Assembly (NCBI RefSeq): GCF_041438805.1
Contig: NZ_CP109190.1
Coordinates: forward strand, 1,984,001 to 2,048,000
Length of the DNA: 64,000 bases
Reading direction: 5' to 3'
Source: Streptomyces sp. NBC_01707
GTDB lineage: Bacteria > Actinomycetota > Actinomycetes > Streptomycetales > Streptomycetaceae
Below, piece by piece: positions 41,783-50,715 of this stretch. Numbering within the stretch: position 1 is the stretch's first letter; the number at the start of each line of letters is the position of its first letter. The notes beneath the pieces are model-generated. The model was not told the DNA's origin and did not search any database. It was given only the letters and a program-made list of their open reading frames with translations. Position numbers and translations under genes: made by a program.

Positions 41783-43786
41783 ATGACCGCGCCCTTCCTG
41801 CACCTCCCGCCGACCGACCGACTGCTGTCCTCACGGACCGGCTGGACGCGCGCCCACTGGGAGGTCACGGCCGACCGCATGCTCGACGCTCTCGTCCCGT
41901 ACGCGACCTCGGGCTTCGCCCAGTACCGGCTGCCCGGCCGGGCCAGTTGGTCGGGCGTGGTGTCGGACGGGCTCGAGGGGTACGCACGCTCCTTCCTGAT
42001 GGCGGCCTTCCGGATCGCCGGAGCCCAGGGCGACGTCGACCCGAAACTGATCGAGCGCTACGCGCAGGGTCTGGCGACCGGCACCGACCCGGGGTCGGCC
42101 GAGGCCTGGCCCGCACTCACCGACTGCTCACAGCAGATGGTCGAAGCGGCCTCGATCGCCGTGGCGCTGCACGAGACCCGCCCCTGGATCTGGGACAAGC
42201 TGGACACCCGCGTCCAGGAGCGGGTCGTCGACTGGTTCTCGGGATTTGTCGGCGGCCGCACCTGGGACAACAACTGGCGCCTCTTCCAGGTGGTGTCCGA
42301 GCAGTTCCTCGCCTCGGTGGGCGCCCCGTACAACCGCTCCGACATCGAGAGCAACCTGGACAGGATCGAGGACTGGTACGTCGGGGACGGCTGGTACACG
42401 GACGGGGACGGCCGGAACTTCGACTACTACATCGGCTGGGCGATGCATCTGTATCCGCTGCTCTGGTCGCGCATGGTGGGCCCGGGCGACGACGGGGGCA
42501 GGACCGAGGTCTACCGGCAGCGGCTCTCCCGGTTCCTGGAGGACTATCCGCAGTTCTTCGGCTCCGACGGTGCGCCGGTGCACCAGGGGCGTTCCCTGAC
42601 CTACCGATTCGCGGCCCTCGCACCGGTCTGGATGGGGGCGCTGGCCGACTGCACGCCGCTCGCGCCGGGGCTGACGCGTCGGCTCGCCTCGGGCACCCTG
42701 CGGCACTTCGTGGAGCGCGGCATCCCCGACGAGCGGGGGCTCCTGACCCTCGGCTGGTACGACACGTTCCTGCCCAGCACCCAGCCGTACTCCGGTCCCG
42801 CCTCCCCGTACTGGGCGAGCAAGGGGTTCCTCGGGCTGCTGCTCCCGGCGGACCACCCGGTGTGGACGGAGCGCGAACTCCCGCTTCCGGTGGAGGAGTC
42901 CGACCGGTACACCGCGCTGCCAGCACCGGGGTGGCTACTGCACGGCACCCGGCACGACGGTATCGTCCGGCTGATCAACCACGGCAGTGACCACAACCCC
43001 CCGGCCGCGACCGACGACGCACCGCAGGCGGGCGAGGAGGATCCGCACTACGCGAGACTCTGCTACTCGACGGCGACGGCCCCCGAGTCCGCTCCGCACG
43101 CCGTGGCACGTTCCGTCGACGGCCATCTGGCCCTGCTCGCACCGGACGGCACCCCGTCCCGGCGGCGCAGGATTCATCCGTTGCGCTGCGAGGACCGGAT
43201 CGCCTCGTCCTGGTACGCGGCCGAACTGCCCGGTGACGAGCGTACGTACCGGATCGAGACGACGAGTGTGCTGCACGGCCCGTGGGAGATCCGGGTGCAC
43301 CGGGTCGATGCGCCGGAGGGTGCGATCGTGCGGGAGGGCGGTCATTCCGTGGCGCACGAGGAGCGGCCGCGCGTCTCGTCGGGCCCCGGCTGGGCGACGG
43401 CGCGCACAGCCGACGGTCTGACCAGTGCCGTTGTCGCACTGTACGGCTGGGACACCGAGGAGGACGCGGAAGCCGACGGCGGCGCGGCGGTCGAGGAAAC
43501 CCCGGAGGCTGTGCAGAGCGCGCGGGCCGGCATGACCGCAGGCGGCCTGGAGACGCACGGGTCCGGTGTCGCGCGGGACGTGCAGTCCAATGCGTTCGGA
43601 CCGCACTCCGCGATCCCGTATCTGTGTGCCGCCCATCGTCCGGGCGGGCGGAGCATCCACGTCTCGCTGATCGCGCTGTCCCGCGACACCGTGCATCCAC
43701 GGGCGTTGCGTACGTCGGTGGTGGTGCGGGCGGACGCGGATTCGGTGGTGCTGACCTTCCTGGACGGCACCACGGTCGAGGTGTGA
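41783..43786 (+). CDS. DUF2264 domain-containing protein
   Basis: 667 residues, cytoplasmic (no signal). The DUF2264 domain spans the first 370 or so: SWSGVVSDGLEGYARSFLMAAFRIAG, ALTDCSQQMVEAASIAVAL, WDNNWRLFQVVSEQFLASVG and GWYTDGDGRNFDYYIGWAMHLYPLLW, an (alpha/alpha)6-barrel pattern seen in unsaturated-uronyl hydrolase-like proteins. The rest forms a beta-rich C-terminal domain. It could cleave unsaturated oligosaccharides made by the PL8 enzyme (inference). ATG follows AGGAG and the M60 relic. Confidence 0.88.
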   Translation: MTAPFLHLPPTDRLLSSRTGWTRAHWEVTADRMLDALVPYATSGFAQYRLPGRASWSGVVSDGLEGYARSFLMAAFRIAGAQGDVDPKLIERYAQGLATGTDPGSAEAWPALTDCSQQMVEAASIAVALHETRPWIWDKLDTRVQERVVDWFSGFVGGRTWDNNWRLFQVVSEQFLASVGAPYNRSDIESNLDRIEDWYVGDGWYTDGDGRNFDYYIGWAMHLYPLLWSRMVGPGDDGGRTEVYRQRLSRFLEDYPQFFGSDGAPVHQGRSLTYRFAALAPVWMGALADCTPLAPGLTRRLASGTLRHFVERGIPDERGLLTLGWYDTFLPSTQPYSGPASPYWASKGFLGLLLPADHPVWTERELPLPVEESDRYTALPAPGWLLHGTRHDGIVRLINHGSDHNPPAATDDAPQAGEEDPHYARLCYSTATAPESAPHAVARSVDGHLALLAPDGTPSRRRRIHPLRCEDRIASSWYAAELPGDERTYRIETTSVLHGPWEIRVHRVDAPEGAIVREGGHSVAHEERPRVSSGPGWATARTADGLTSAVVALYGWDTEEDAEADGGAAVEETPEAVQSARAGMTAGGLETHGSGVARDVQSNAFGPHSAIPYLCAAHRPGGRSIHVSLIALSRDTVHPRALRTSVVVRADADSVVLTFLDGTTVEV

Positions 43787-43805
43787 GCGCGGGAGGCGGG
43801 GCGGA

Positions 43806-44402
43806 TCAGGGCTTGATGCTCCTGAACCGGTTGTCCTCCCGTCGCTGGATGTGGCCGATGAGTTCCTGCGCCAGGGACTTGATCGTGTCGAGGCCGGCCC
43901 GCCCCCAGGGGCGGGGCACGGTGTCGACGGCGCAGACGGCGCCCAGTGCGACGCCCGTGCGGTCGATGAGCGGCGCCCCCAGATAGGAACGGATGCCTAT
44001 CTCGTCGACGACCGCGTTGCCGGCGAATCGCGGGTAGTCGCAGACGTCCTCCAGGACCAGTGCCTTGCGCCGTGCGACGACATGCGGGCAGTAGCCGTGG
44101 TCGAGCGCCATGTACCGTCCGCCATGGCCGCTGCCCGCGGCCGTGGCACCCAGATCGGAACCGGTGCGGGTGCCGGCAGGGGTGTGCAGACCGGCGAAGA
44201 ACTGCCGGTTCCCGTCAATGAAGTTGACCATCGAATACGGCACATCCGTCACTTCGGCCACCTTGTCCGCGAACGCGTCGAAGCTGCGGAACGAGGTGTC
44301 GCCGCGCTCCCCGAGCCCGAGCATCCGCAGTCGTCGGGTGCGGACGGAGGCATCGCGGTCGACGGGGGTCAGCAGCGGCCGACCGGTCGCGTGTCGGCTC
44401 AC
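43806..44402 (-). CDS. GAF domain protein appended to the conservon
   Basis: 198 residues. A single GAF domain runs from about 30 to 190: FDAFADKVAEVTDVPYSMVNFIDGNRQFFAGL, then DHGYCPHVVARRKALVLEDV, FAGNAVVDEIGIRSYLGAPL and GVALGAVCAVDTVPRPW. Conserved DHGYC supplies a Cys and His that could hold a cofactor, as in redox- or ligand-sensing GAFs (inference). ATG 44402 overlaps the cvnD stop by four bases, so it is cotranscribed with cvnABCD and may be the input or output sensor. Cvn operons often end in a cytochrome P450 instead. Confidence 0.88.
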   Translation of the reverse strand: MSRHATGRPLLTPVDRDASVRTRRLRMLGLGERGDTSFRSFDAFADKVAEVTDVPYSMVNFIDGNRQFFAGLHTPAGTRTGSDLGATAAGSGHGGRYMALDHGYCPHVVARRKALVLEDVCDYPRFAGNAVVDEIGIRSYLGAPLIDRTGVALGAVCAVDTVPRPWGRAGLDTIKSLAQELIGHIQRREDNRFRSIKP

Positions 44403-45049
44403 GGACGGGCTCCGTAGCCGGAGAGCGGGGCCGGTGAGGAGGTGGCGTTGATCAGGTGCTGCACCAGCGTGACCAGCGCTCCGGTGCCCGAGCTGGCGAT
44501 CCGGGCGTCACAGAGGATGACGGGCACATCGGGGCCGAGGTCGAGCGCGGCGCGCACCTCCTCTGGGCCGTAGCGGTAGGAGCCGTCGAACTCGTTCACT
44601 GCGACGATGAATCCGATGCCGCGCCGTTCGAAGAAGTCGACCGCCGGGAAGCACTCCTCGAGTCTGCGGGTGTCCGCCAGCACGACCGCGCCCAGCGCGC
44701 CCTGGGAGAGCTCGTCCCACATGAACCAGAAGCGCTCCTGGCCCGGGGTACCGAACAGATAGAGCACATGCTGCTCGTCGAGGGTGATGCGGCCGAAGTC
44801 CATGGCGACCGTGGTCGCGGTCTTGGACTCGATCCCCTCGAGGCTGTCGGTCGCGGCGCTGACCTGAGTGAGCAGCTCTTCCGTGCTCAGCGGTGCGATC
44901 TCGCTGACCGCGCCCACGAACGTCGTCTTGCCGACGCCGAAGCCGCCCGCCACGAGGACCTTGAGTGCGACGGGGAAGTATTCGGTGTCCCCGGTGCCGT
45001 CACCCCCGGCCGAGCCGCCGAAGCCGTCAGAGCTGTCGTCGTAAGCCAT
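44399..45049 (-). CDS. cvnD: CvnD-type GTP-binding protein of the conservon
   Basis: 216 residues. A Ras-like small GTPase: P-loop VLVAGGFGVGKTTFVGAVSE near 30-49, switch II LYLFGTPGQERFWFMWD, and NEFD corresponding to NKxD. Start MAYDDSSDG at 45049 overlaps the cvnC end by 23 bases. In conservons the GTPase interacts with the sensor CvnA, CvnB and CvnC at the membrane and modulates development (known from CvnA9-D9). Confidence 0.93.
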   Translation of the reverse strand: MAYDDSSDGFGGSAGGDGTGDTEYFPVALKVLVAGGFGVGKTTFVGAVSEIAPLSTEELLTQVSAATDSLEGIESKTATTVAMDFGRITLDEQHVLYLFGTPGQERFWFMWDELSQGALGAVVLADTRRLEECFPAVDFFERRGIGFIVAVNEFDGSYRYGPEEVRAALDLGPDVPVILCDARIASSGTGALVTLVQHLINATSSPAPLSGYGARP

Positions 45050-45404
45050 CGAGCACTGCCTCCAGCAGGGATCGGTCGGTGGGCATGTCATGAAAGGCCG
45101 GCGGATGCGCGGTGACTGCGCCGCAGTCCACCAGATCGGAGACGAGCACCTTGGTGACGACCGCGGGCAGCCGCAGATGCGCGGCGATCTCGGCGACCGA
45201 GGTGGGACCGCCGCACAGTCCCAGCGCCACGCAGTGCTCGGGGCCGAGATGGGTCTGCGGATCGCTGCCCGTGGCCATCACCAGGGAGAGCAGGTCGAGC
45301 ACGGTCGTCGGACGGGTACGGCCGTCGCTGACGGTGTACGGACGGATGAGCCGGCCGGCCGCGTCGTCGAGCAACGGCCCGTCCTGCTTGGCCGACACCC
45401 TCAC
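45027..45404 (-). CDS. cvnC: CvnC-type DUF742 protein
   Basis: 125 residues, winged-helix-like DUF742: GRLIRPYTVSDGRTRPT, HLGPEHCVALGLCGGPTSVAEIAAHLRLP and VVTKVLVSDLVDCGAV. Start GTG 45404 overlaps the cvnB stop (GTGA). Small cytoplasmic component of the G-protein-like conservon. Confidence 0.92.
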   Translation of the reverse strand: MRVSAKQDGPLLDDAAGRLIRPYTVSDGRTRPTTVLDLLSLVMATGSDPQTHLGPEHCVALGLCGGPTSVAEIAAHLRLPAVVTKVLVSDLVDCGAVTAHPPAFHDMPTDRSLLEAVLDGLRRQL

Positions 45405-45835
45405 AGTCCCGTGGCGCTCGGTGCCCCGGCCGCTTGTCTGGCCGGGGTCATCAGATACGGCCGGACGCTCTTGACCAGCATGGTCATCTCGTATCCGAGC
45501 ACCGCGGCATCCGCTTCGCGTCCGGCGAGGACGGCGAGACAGGTGCCGGAACCGGCGGTGGAGACGAACAGCAGCGTCGAGTCGAGCTCCACCACCACCT
45601 GGCGGACCTCCCCGTTGTCGCCGAAGCGCGCCCCGGCGCTGCGCCCGAGGGAGTACAGGCCGGCGGCGAGCGCCGCCATGTGGTCGGCGCTGTCGGCATC
45701 CATGCCGTGGAGGGACTTCACCAGCCCGTCGGCGGAGAGCAGGACCGCGCTGCGCGTGTACGGCACACGCTGTACCAGCCCGCTCAGCAACCAGTCGAGG
45801 TCCGAGACCTGACCGGACGGCATATCGGTCGCCAT
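45401..45835 (-). CDS. cvnB: CvnB-type roadblock/LC7 protein
   Basis: 144 residues. Roadblock/LC7 fold: LDWLLSGLVQRVPYTRSAVLLSADGLVKSLHGM at the N-terminus, ...AALAAGLYSLGRSAG and VVVELDSTLLFVSTAGSGTCLAVLAG. It follows cvnA by seven bases, with AAGGAG upstream. Probable GTPase regulator or scaffold for CvnD (family knowledge). Confidence 0.93.
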   Translation of the reverse strand: MATDMPSGQVSDLDWLLSGLVQRVPYTRSAVLLSADGLVKSLHGMDADSADHMAALAAGLYSLGRSAGARFGDNGEVRQVVVELDSTLLFVSTAGSGTCLAVLAGREADAAVLGYEMTMLVKSVRPYLMTPARQAAGAPSATGL

Positions 45836-45842
45836 GGTGCAT

Positions 45843-47732
45843 CTACTCCTTGAAGGTGTTCGTCTCGAGGGGGTCCGGGGCGGGCTGCGACGGCTCGGCG
45901 GGCGCGGTGAGTCCCCGGACCGGCAGCGGTTCGAGTGGGGCCGGCGGTCGCCAGGCCTGCGGTGCGGGCGCGTCGAGGACGCCGTCCGGGGCCTGAGCGG
46001 TGTCGGCCTCCGAGACGCTGCGCGCCTCGGCGAGTTCGATGCCCCGGCGGAAGGACGCCATCAGGCCCGGGTCGTGCAGGACGGGTTGTTCGTCCTCGGC
46101 GCGCGGCACGGGAGCCTCCCTGAGCTGCGGGACCAGGTGTTCCTGGTTGGCGCGCCTGGGGAGTTGGGGCCGGCCCATGGTGCCGCGCACGACTCCGGGG
46201 TCGGGCTGGAGCGCCGCGATCGCGTCGTCCGGGCGCTGGACACCGGGGCGGGCATCGGCGGGGGTGCACCGGTTGACGCTCTCGGCACGCGACGGCAGCG
46301 GTGGGGCTTCGCCCTGCCTTCGCAACTGCTGCGGTGGTTGATGCAGCCGCAGTGGCCGACTGGGCATCTGCGGCTGCCGGTCCGGGGCCGGGGCGGGGCT
46401 CAGGTTCCGCTGGTGGGCGGTGTCGTCCTGGGCCGGTGGCCGGTGTACGGGACCGGGTGGCGGGACCGGGGCGGCGTCCGCCGTCGGGGGCGTGTCCCCT
46501 TCGACCCCGAGCAGGGACTGCGGCAGCACCAGCACGGCCTGTGTGCCGCCGTAGATGTTGCTCTGCAGCCGGACCGCGATGCCGTGCCTGCGGGCCAGTG
46601 ACGCGACGACGAACAGTCCGATCCGGCCGTCCTGCAGCAGATGGGCGACGTTGACCCGGTCGGGGTCGGCGAGCAGCGTGTTCATCCGCTGCTGTTCGTT
46701 GCCCGGCATGCCGAGCCCGCGGTCCTCGACCTCCAGGGCGAGCCCCGCGGTGACGTGCTGGGCACGCAGCAGCACCTGGGTGTGCGGGGCGGAGAACACC
46801 GTGGCGTTCTCGACGAGTTCGGCCAGCAGATGGATCACGTCGGCCACGGCGTGCCCGCGTAGCGTGCCGTCGATCGGCGGCACCAGCTTGACCCGCGGAT
46901 AGTGCTCGACCTCGGCGATCGCCGAACGCAGCACCTCGGTCATGGTGACCGGGTTGCTCCACTGCCGCCGGGAGACGGCGCCGCCGAGGACGGCGAGGTT
47001 CTCCGCATGCCGGCGGATGCGGGTGGCGAGATGGTCGACATGGAACAGGCCCTTGAGCAGATCGGGGTCCTCGACCTCGTTCTCCAGCTCGTCCAGCAGC
47101 TGAATCTCACGGTGTACGAGCGACTGCAGCCGGCGGGCGAGGTTGACGAAGACCTCCACCCGCTGTTCCTCGCCCGATGCGCGGGTGAGCCGGGAGGCCT
47201 GCACGACTGCGGCCACGGCCCCTTCGTGCGAGCGGCCCATTTCCTGCGCGAGCAGGTCGAAGGCGTCGCTCCCGGGTGGGACGGGCTGCGGGGGCCGCCG
47301 CGCGGGCAACGGCTCGCCGTTGCGCAACTGCTCCACCACCCGCTGCAGTTCCGCCTGCCCCTGCGCACTGGAACGGCGCAGGGCCAGACACCGGCCGAGG
47401 ACGGTGGTGGCGACCCGGTTGGCACCGAGGGACGCGGCGACCACGGCGGCGACGGCCAGCGCCGCGGATCCGCCCAGCGCGGCCCAGAGTTGGGTGGTCA
47501 TCGGGGCACTCGTGGAGCGGACGGTGATGACCACTGCTGCGGTGCCGCTCAGTGCCACCGCGACGGCCGGCAGCACGGCCGTGCGCAAGATCTGGGGCCG
47601 TATGCGGGCGTCGGGGGACGGCTGTGCGGCGCGCGGCCTGGCGGCGGCCGAGTGGGCACGGGCCCCCGGCCGGCCGTGCCGCCCGCCTTCTCGGCGTTCC
47701 GGTCGCGCTTCGGGTGCGCGAAGTTGAGACAT
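45843..47732 (-). CDS. cvnA: CvnA-type sensor histidine kinase-like protein
   Basis: 629 residues. Two membrane helices in the first 110 residues (ILRTAVLPAVAVALSGTAAVV, AALGGSAALAVAAVVAASL). A long helical stretch follows, then the HATPase core: LLAELVENATVFSAPHTQV (N box), LEVEDRGLGMPG (G1) and GRIGLFVVASLARRHGIAV (G2). The last 230 residues are Pro/Gln-rich and disordered. Start ATG 47732 has GAGG six bases upstream. A GTG at 47756 is an alternative. No phosphorylatable H-box of the usual type is obvious, as in other CvnA proteins. Confidence 0.92.
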   Translation of the reverse strand: MSQLRAPEARPERREGGRHGRPGARAHSAAARPRAAQPSPDARIRPQILRTAVLPAVAVALSGTAAVVITVRSTSAPMTTQLWAALGGSAALAVAAVVAASLGANRVATTVLGRCLALRRSSAQGQAELQRVVEQLRNGEPLPARRPPQPVPPGSDAFDLLAQEMGRSHEGAVAAVVQASRLTRASGEEQRVEVFVNLARRLQSLVHREIQLLDELENEVEDPDLLKGLFHVDHLATRIRRHAENLAVLGGAVSRRQWSNPVTMTEVLRSAIAEVEHYPRVKLVPPIDGTLRGHAVADVIHLLAELVENATVFSAPHTQVLLRAQHVTAGLALEVEDRGLGMPGNEQQRMNTLLADPDRVNVAHLLQDGRIGLFVVASLARRHGIAVRLQSNIYGGTQAVLVLPQSLLGVEGDTPPTADAAPVPPPGPVHRPPAQDDTAHQRNLSPAPAPDRQPQMPSRPLRLHQPPQQLRRQGEAPPLPSRAESVNRCTPADARPGVQRPDDAIAALQPDPGVVRGTMGRPQLPRRANQEHLVPQLREAPVPRAEDEQPVLHDPGLMASFRRGIELAEARSVSEADTAQAPDGVLDAPAPQAWRPPAPLEPLPVRGLTAPAEPSQPAPDPLETNTFKE

Positions 47733-48345
47733 CAGCGTCCTCGGTACGTGGGGCACCAGGATTCGGCGTTCATTGGTGGCACCTACGGTGGTCGGTCAGG
47801 CTCAGGTCATCGGTCGGGCAGGCCCGGAAGATATGAGCCCACCGTTGATCACCGGCCACACACGGTAGTCGTCGATCGCGTATCCGTGGCGGGCAGTTGT
47901 AGAACTTGCCCGCCATCCGTCCCGCTCTGGTATGAGCTCTCGCACGGACAGCCGAATACGCCTCATTGACACCCGCCCGCGTACACGTAGACCCGGGCAG
48001 CCGGAACACACATGACGGCGCGGCCGGTCCGGCAGACCCGGACGGTCCGAACAGTTCGAGCGCGAATACCCCGGTCGTAGTCATGGAGGAGCTTGCAGGA
48101 GGTGGCTGCGGGATCCGCGAATCCACGAGCACGGTGCGTGCTCAAGTGGGGTGCGATGCACGGTGAGGGTGGGCGGCGTCGTCCGAGGTCGACGCCGTCG
48201 ACCGGCCGACCGGCGCGGAGCCGGGTGAAGCACACACGCCTCGGCCGACAGGCGCGGGAGGGGTTGCCAGGGGTCGACAAGAAGCGGAGCGTGGAAATAC
48301 GGGGGAACAGCAGAACTCGGGGGTCTCCACAGGACGAGGCTCATC
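47733..48345. other. long intergenic region between conservon and small secreted gene
   Basis: About 610 bases holding the promoter of the cvn operon and of the divergent small gene. No gene, tRNA or strong hairpin is recognised. The proximal 250 bases before the small gene are unusually free of structure. Confidence 0.35.
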
Positions 48346-48630
48346 ATGACCAGAACTCTGCGTAGGCGAATCCCGGCGTTCGTGGCTGCATCCGCCTTGG
48401 CCTCAGCGCTCGCCTTTTCCGTAGCTGCACCGACAGCCCAGGCGGCCCCACAGGTTCCGGCGCGGACCACCGCGTCACAGGCCGCACCCGCCAGCTGGTG
48501 CGACTGGCACCCGGGCGACTGCGGATGGCGGCCAGCGCCCACCACCTATCCCGTGTACCCCGTCTACCCCGTGTACCCGGTGTACCCCGTGTATCCCGTT
48601 TACCCCAGCTACCCCATGTACGTCTACTAG
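48346..48630 (+). CDS. small secreted Tyr-Pro-Val repeat protein
   Basis: 94 residues. Sec signal MTRTLRRRIPAFVAASALAS...AQA, cleavage near residue 33. The mature product is about 60 residues. It contains WCDWHPGDCGW with two Cys that could form one disulfide, then TTYPV followed by five YPV units, YPSYPMYVY to the end. The coding repeat is TAYCCCGTN, with synonymous codon variation, so it is kept at the protein level. GAGG is upstream of the ATG. Such Tyr/Pro repeats suggest adhesive, cell-wall or cross-linking roles (inference). Confidence 0.85.
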   Translation: MTRTLRRRIPAFVAASALASALAFSVAAPTAQAAPQVPARTTASQAAPASWCDWHPGDCGWRPAPTTYPVYPVYPVYPVYPVYPVYPSYPMYVY

Positions 48631-48969
48631 TCACGACTTAGGCGATCTGTGGTTCGAAGGGGCGCAGGACGATGGCGCGGGTGACGGGGCGGGCCTCCGG
48701 GTCGTCCGAGCTGCGGGCCCGGCAGAGGCCCCACCCCGCCGTCGAACCGGAGGAGTGGGGCACTCGGTGTCAGGACTTCACACTCCGGGGCCCGACACGG
48801 ATGCGGCACGGGTTTCGCGAAAGCGGCAGCCGGATCTGTTGACGGGCCTTCGGCTCCCGCTCCCCCCGGGGGGAGCGGGAGTCAGTGGCCCGGCTCGCCT
48901 GGCTCTGCTAGGCAGCCGATAGTGCGGCAGCGGCTTCGCCATGTCTCCGAGGCCGCTCTCCGTTCGCTG
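48631..48969. other. intergenic region
   Basis: About 340 bases between the small secreted gene and the converging MBL-fold gene. No gene is supported. It carries one very strong hairpin (48854-48881). Confidence 0.4.
48854..48881. terminator. 28-base perfect GC palindrome
   Basis: CTCCCGCTCCCCCC pairs fully with GGGGGGAGCGGGAG without a loop, between convergent transcription units. It probably acts as a bidirectional terminator. Confidence 0.72.
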
Positions 48970-50175
48970 TCAGATCTCCGCGACGAGGTCGTCATCAGGT
49001 GCCGAGGTGACGACGGCCCCGGTCGGCTCCGGAGGCGGCCACTCGGCCCACCCCTCCAGGGGCGTTGCGGCGCACTGTCGCCACCACGGCTCGACGGCCG
49101 GTCGGTCCGCGGGCTCGAAGGGCTCACCGGGTCGAGGCGCGGCAGTGACCTGGCCGACCGTGTGACCAGCTAGCATCGTCCGCTCGGCAGGCTCGTGCCA
49201 GGGGTGAACGGCGAGGTTGAAGGTGCCCCAGTGGATGGGCAGCATGACACCGTGCGGCTTGCCCCCTTGCAGGTCGAGCTGCGCCTGCATGCCCTCGTCG
49301 GGGGTCATGTGGATGTCGGGCCAGTACTCCGAATACGCACCGATCTGGATCATCGTCGCGTCGAACGGGCCGTGCTCGGCGCCGATGTCCTTGAAACCGG
49401 GGAAGTAGCCGGTGTCCCCGGAGTGGTAGATCCGGTGCTCGGGGCCCGCGACGGCCCAGGACGCCCAGAGCGTGTGCTGCTGGTTGCGCAGGCCACGTCC
49501 GCAGAAGTGCCGGGCCGGAGTCGCGGTGAAGCTGATCCCGGCGATGTTCGTGGTCTCGTTCCAGTCGAGCTCACGCAGCCGGTCGGTCGACACGCCCCAG
49601 CGCTCCAGGTGGGCGCCGACTCCGAGGGGCACCGCGAAGACCGTGTCCGTGCCCGCCAGGGCGCGGATCGTCGGCAGGTCGAGGTGGTCGTAATGGTCGT
49701 GCGAGATCACGACCGCGTGGAGCGGGCCGAGCGTGGCGAGCGGCAACGGCACCGGGTGCAGCCGCTTGGGTCCGGCGAACGCGAAGGGCGAACAGCGCTC
49801 ACCCCATACCGGGTCGAAGAGCACCCGTCGGCCGTCGATCTCGGCGAGCACGCTCGAGTGGCCCATCCAGGTGAGCCGCAACCCCGAGGCCGGCGGCCGG
49901 GCGAGGTCGGCGAGGGTGGTCGCATGGACGGGCATCATGCCGTTCGGCGACCTGCGTACCCGCTCCTCCTTGTGGAAGTAGACCTTCGCGAACTCCAGCG
50001 TCGAGCCGGACGGCCTGGTCCGGGCCCCCACCGGGTTCTGGAAGACCCCGTCGGCGAAATTGGGCGAGTTCCGGATGCGCTCCATGCGCGCGCCCCCCGG
50101 GTCGGCGCCGAATGCGGCGGGTCGCAGCGAACGCAGCCGGGTACGGAGCGAATGCAGGGAGTCAGCGCCGGTCAC
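48970..50175 (-). CDS. MBL-fold metal-dependent hydrolase (NAPE-PLD-like/UlaG group)
   Basis: 401 residues. Start GTG 50175 has GGAG upstream (CAGGAGATGTT). The metallo-beta-lactamase fold is seen in LTWMGHSSVLAEIDGRRVLFDPVW, the zinc motif VVISHDHYDHLDLPTI (HxHxDH), CGRGLRNQQHTLWASWAV, YHSGDTGYFPGF and MLPIHWGTFNLAVHPW. This order is characteristic of the NAPE-hydrolysing phospholipase D-like subset of the beta-lactamase superfamily. The probable substrate is a lipid-like or ester compound. Single gene. Confidence 0.92.
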   Translation of the reverse strand: MTGADSLHSLRTRLRSLRPAAFGADPGGARMERIRNSPNFADGVFQNPVGARTRPSGSTLEFAKVYFHKEERVRRSPNGMMPVHATTLADLARPPASGLRLTWMGHSSVLAEIDGRRVLFDPVWGERCSPFAFAGPKRLHPVPLPLATLGPLHAVVISHDHYDHLDLPTIRALAGTDTVFAVPLGVGAHLERWGVSTDRLRELDWNETTNIAGISFTATPARHFCGRGLRNQQHTLWASWAVAGPEHRIYHSGDTGYFPGFKDIGAEHGPFDATMIQIGAYSEYWPDIHMTPDEGMQAQLDLQGGKPHGVMLPIHWGTFNLAVHPWHEPAERTMLAGHTVGQVTAAPRPGEPFEPADRPAVEPWWRQCAATPLEGWAEWPPPEPTGAVVTSAPDDDLVAEI

Positions 50176-50274
50176 AACATCTCCTGAGGGAGTCGGTGTC
50201 GTTTCATTATGAGCAGGGGGTAGCACAGTGCGAGTACGGGACGGCCAATGGAATGACGGCGGGACCCTGCCGTC

Positions 50275-50715
50275 TCAGCCACGCAACTGCCCGTACGCAT
50301 GTTCGACATGCAGACGCAGCACGATCCGCCGGTCGCGGACCATCGCACTGCGGTAATCGTCCCAGTCGGGGTGCTCGCCCTGCACGTCCCGGTAGAGCGT
50401 GATCAGCTCCTCGACGGTCGCGTCGGACGGATCGGCGGCGACCGGCGACAGTTCGGCCGTGCCGTCTGCGACCGTCCAGGCCCAGCGGTCCTCGCTGGTG
50501 ACGTGGTAGCTCGCCCGCGGATCGCGCCGCAGGTTCCGCGTCTTCGCCCGGTCATCGGTGATCGAGACACGGATGATGCGCTCCGCGGGATAGTAGAAGT
50601 GATTGACATTGGACAGCTGGGGCCGGCCGTCCCGCTTCAGCGTCACGAGCACCCCGCCGCGCTCCTCGGCGACCAGCCGAAGGAGCGCGTCCTGCTGTGC
50701 ATCGATTCCCGTCAT
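50275..50715 (-). CDS. PPOX-class F420/FMN-dependent oxidoreductase
   Basis: 146 residues (start MTGIDAQQD at 50715). Split-barrel pyridoxamine-phosphate-oxidase-like fold: LLRLVAEERGGVLVTLKRDGRPQLSNVNHFYYP, IRVSITDDRAKTRNLRRDPRASYHV and EELITLYRDVQGEHPDWDDYRSAMV, the last common to the PPOX F420-dependent subgroup of actinobacteria. It binds F420 or FMN; the substrate is unknown. Monocistronic. Confidence 0.9.
   Translation of the reverse strand: MTGIDAQQDALLRLVAEERGGVLVTLKRDGRPQLSNVNHFYYPAERIIRVSITDDRAKTRNLRRDPRASYHVTSEDRWAWTVADGTAELSPVAADPSDATVEELITLYRDVQGEHPDWDDYRSAMVRDRRIVLRLHVEHAYGQLRG

Noticed and set aside
48554..48630. CRISPR-like array in the TACCCCGTN repeats
   Set aside because: The repeats are contiguous nine-base codon triplets with no spacers, and encode YPV units within a secreted protein.
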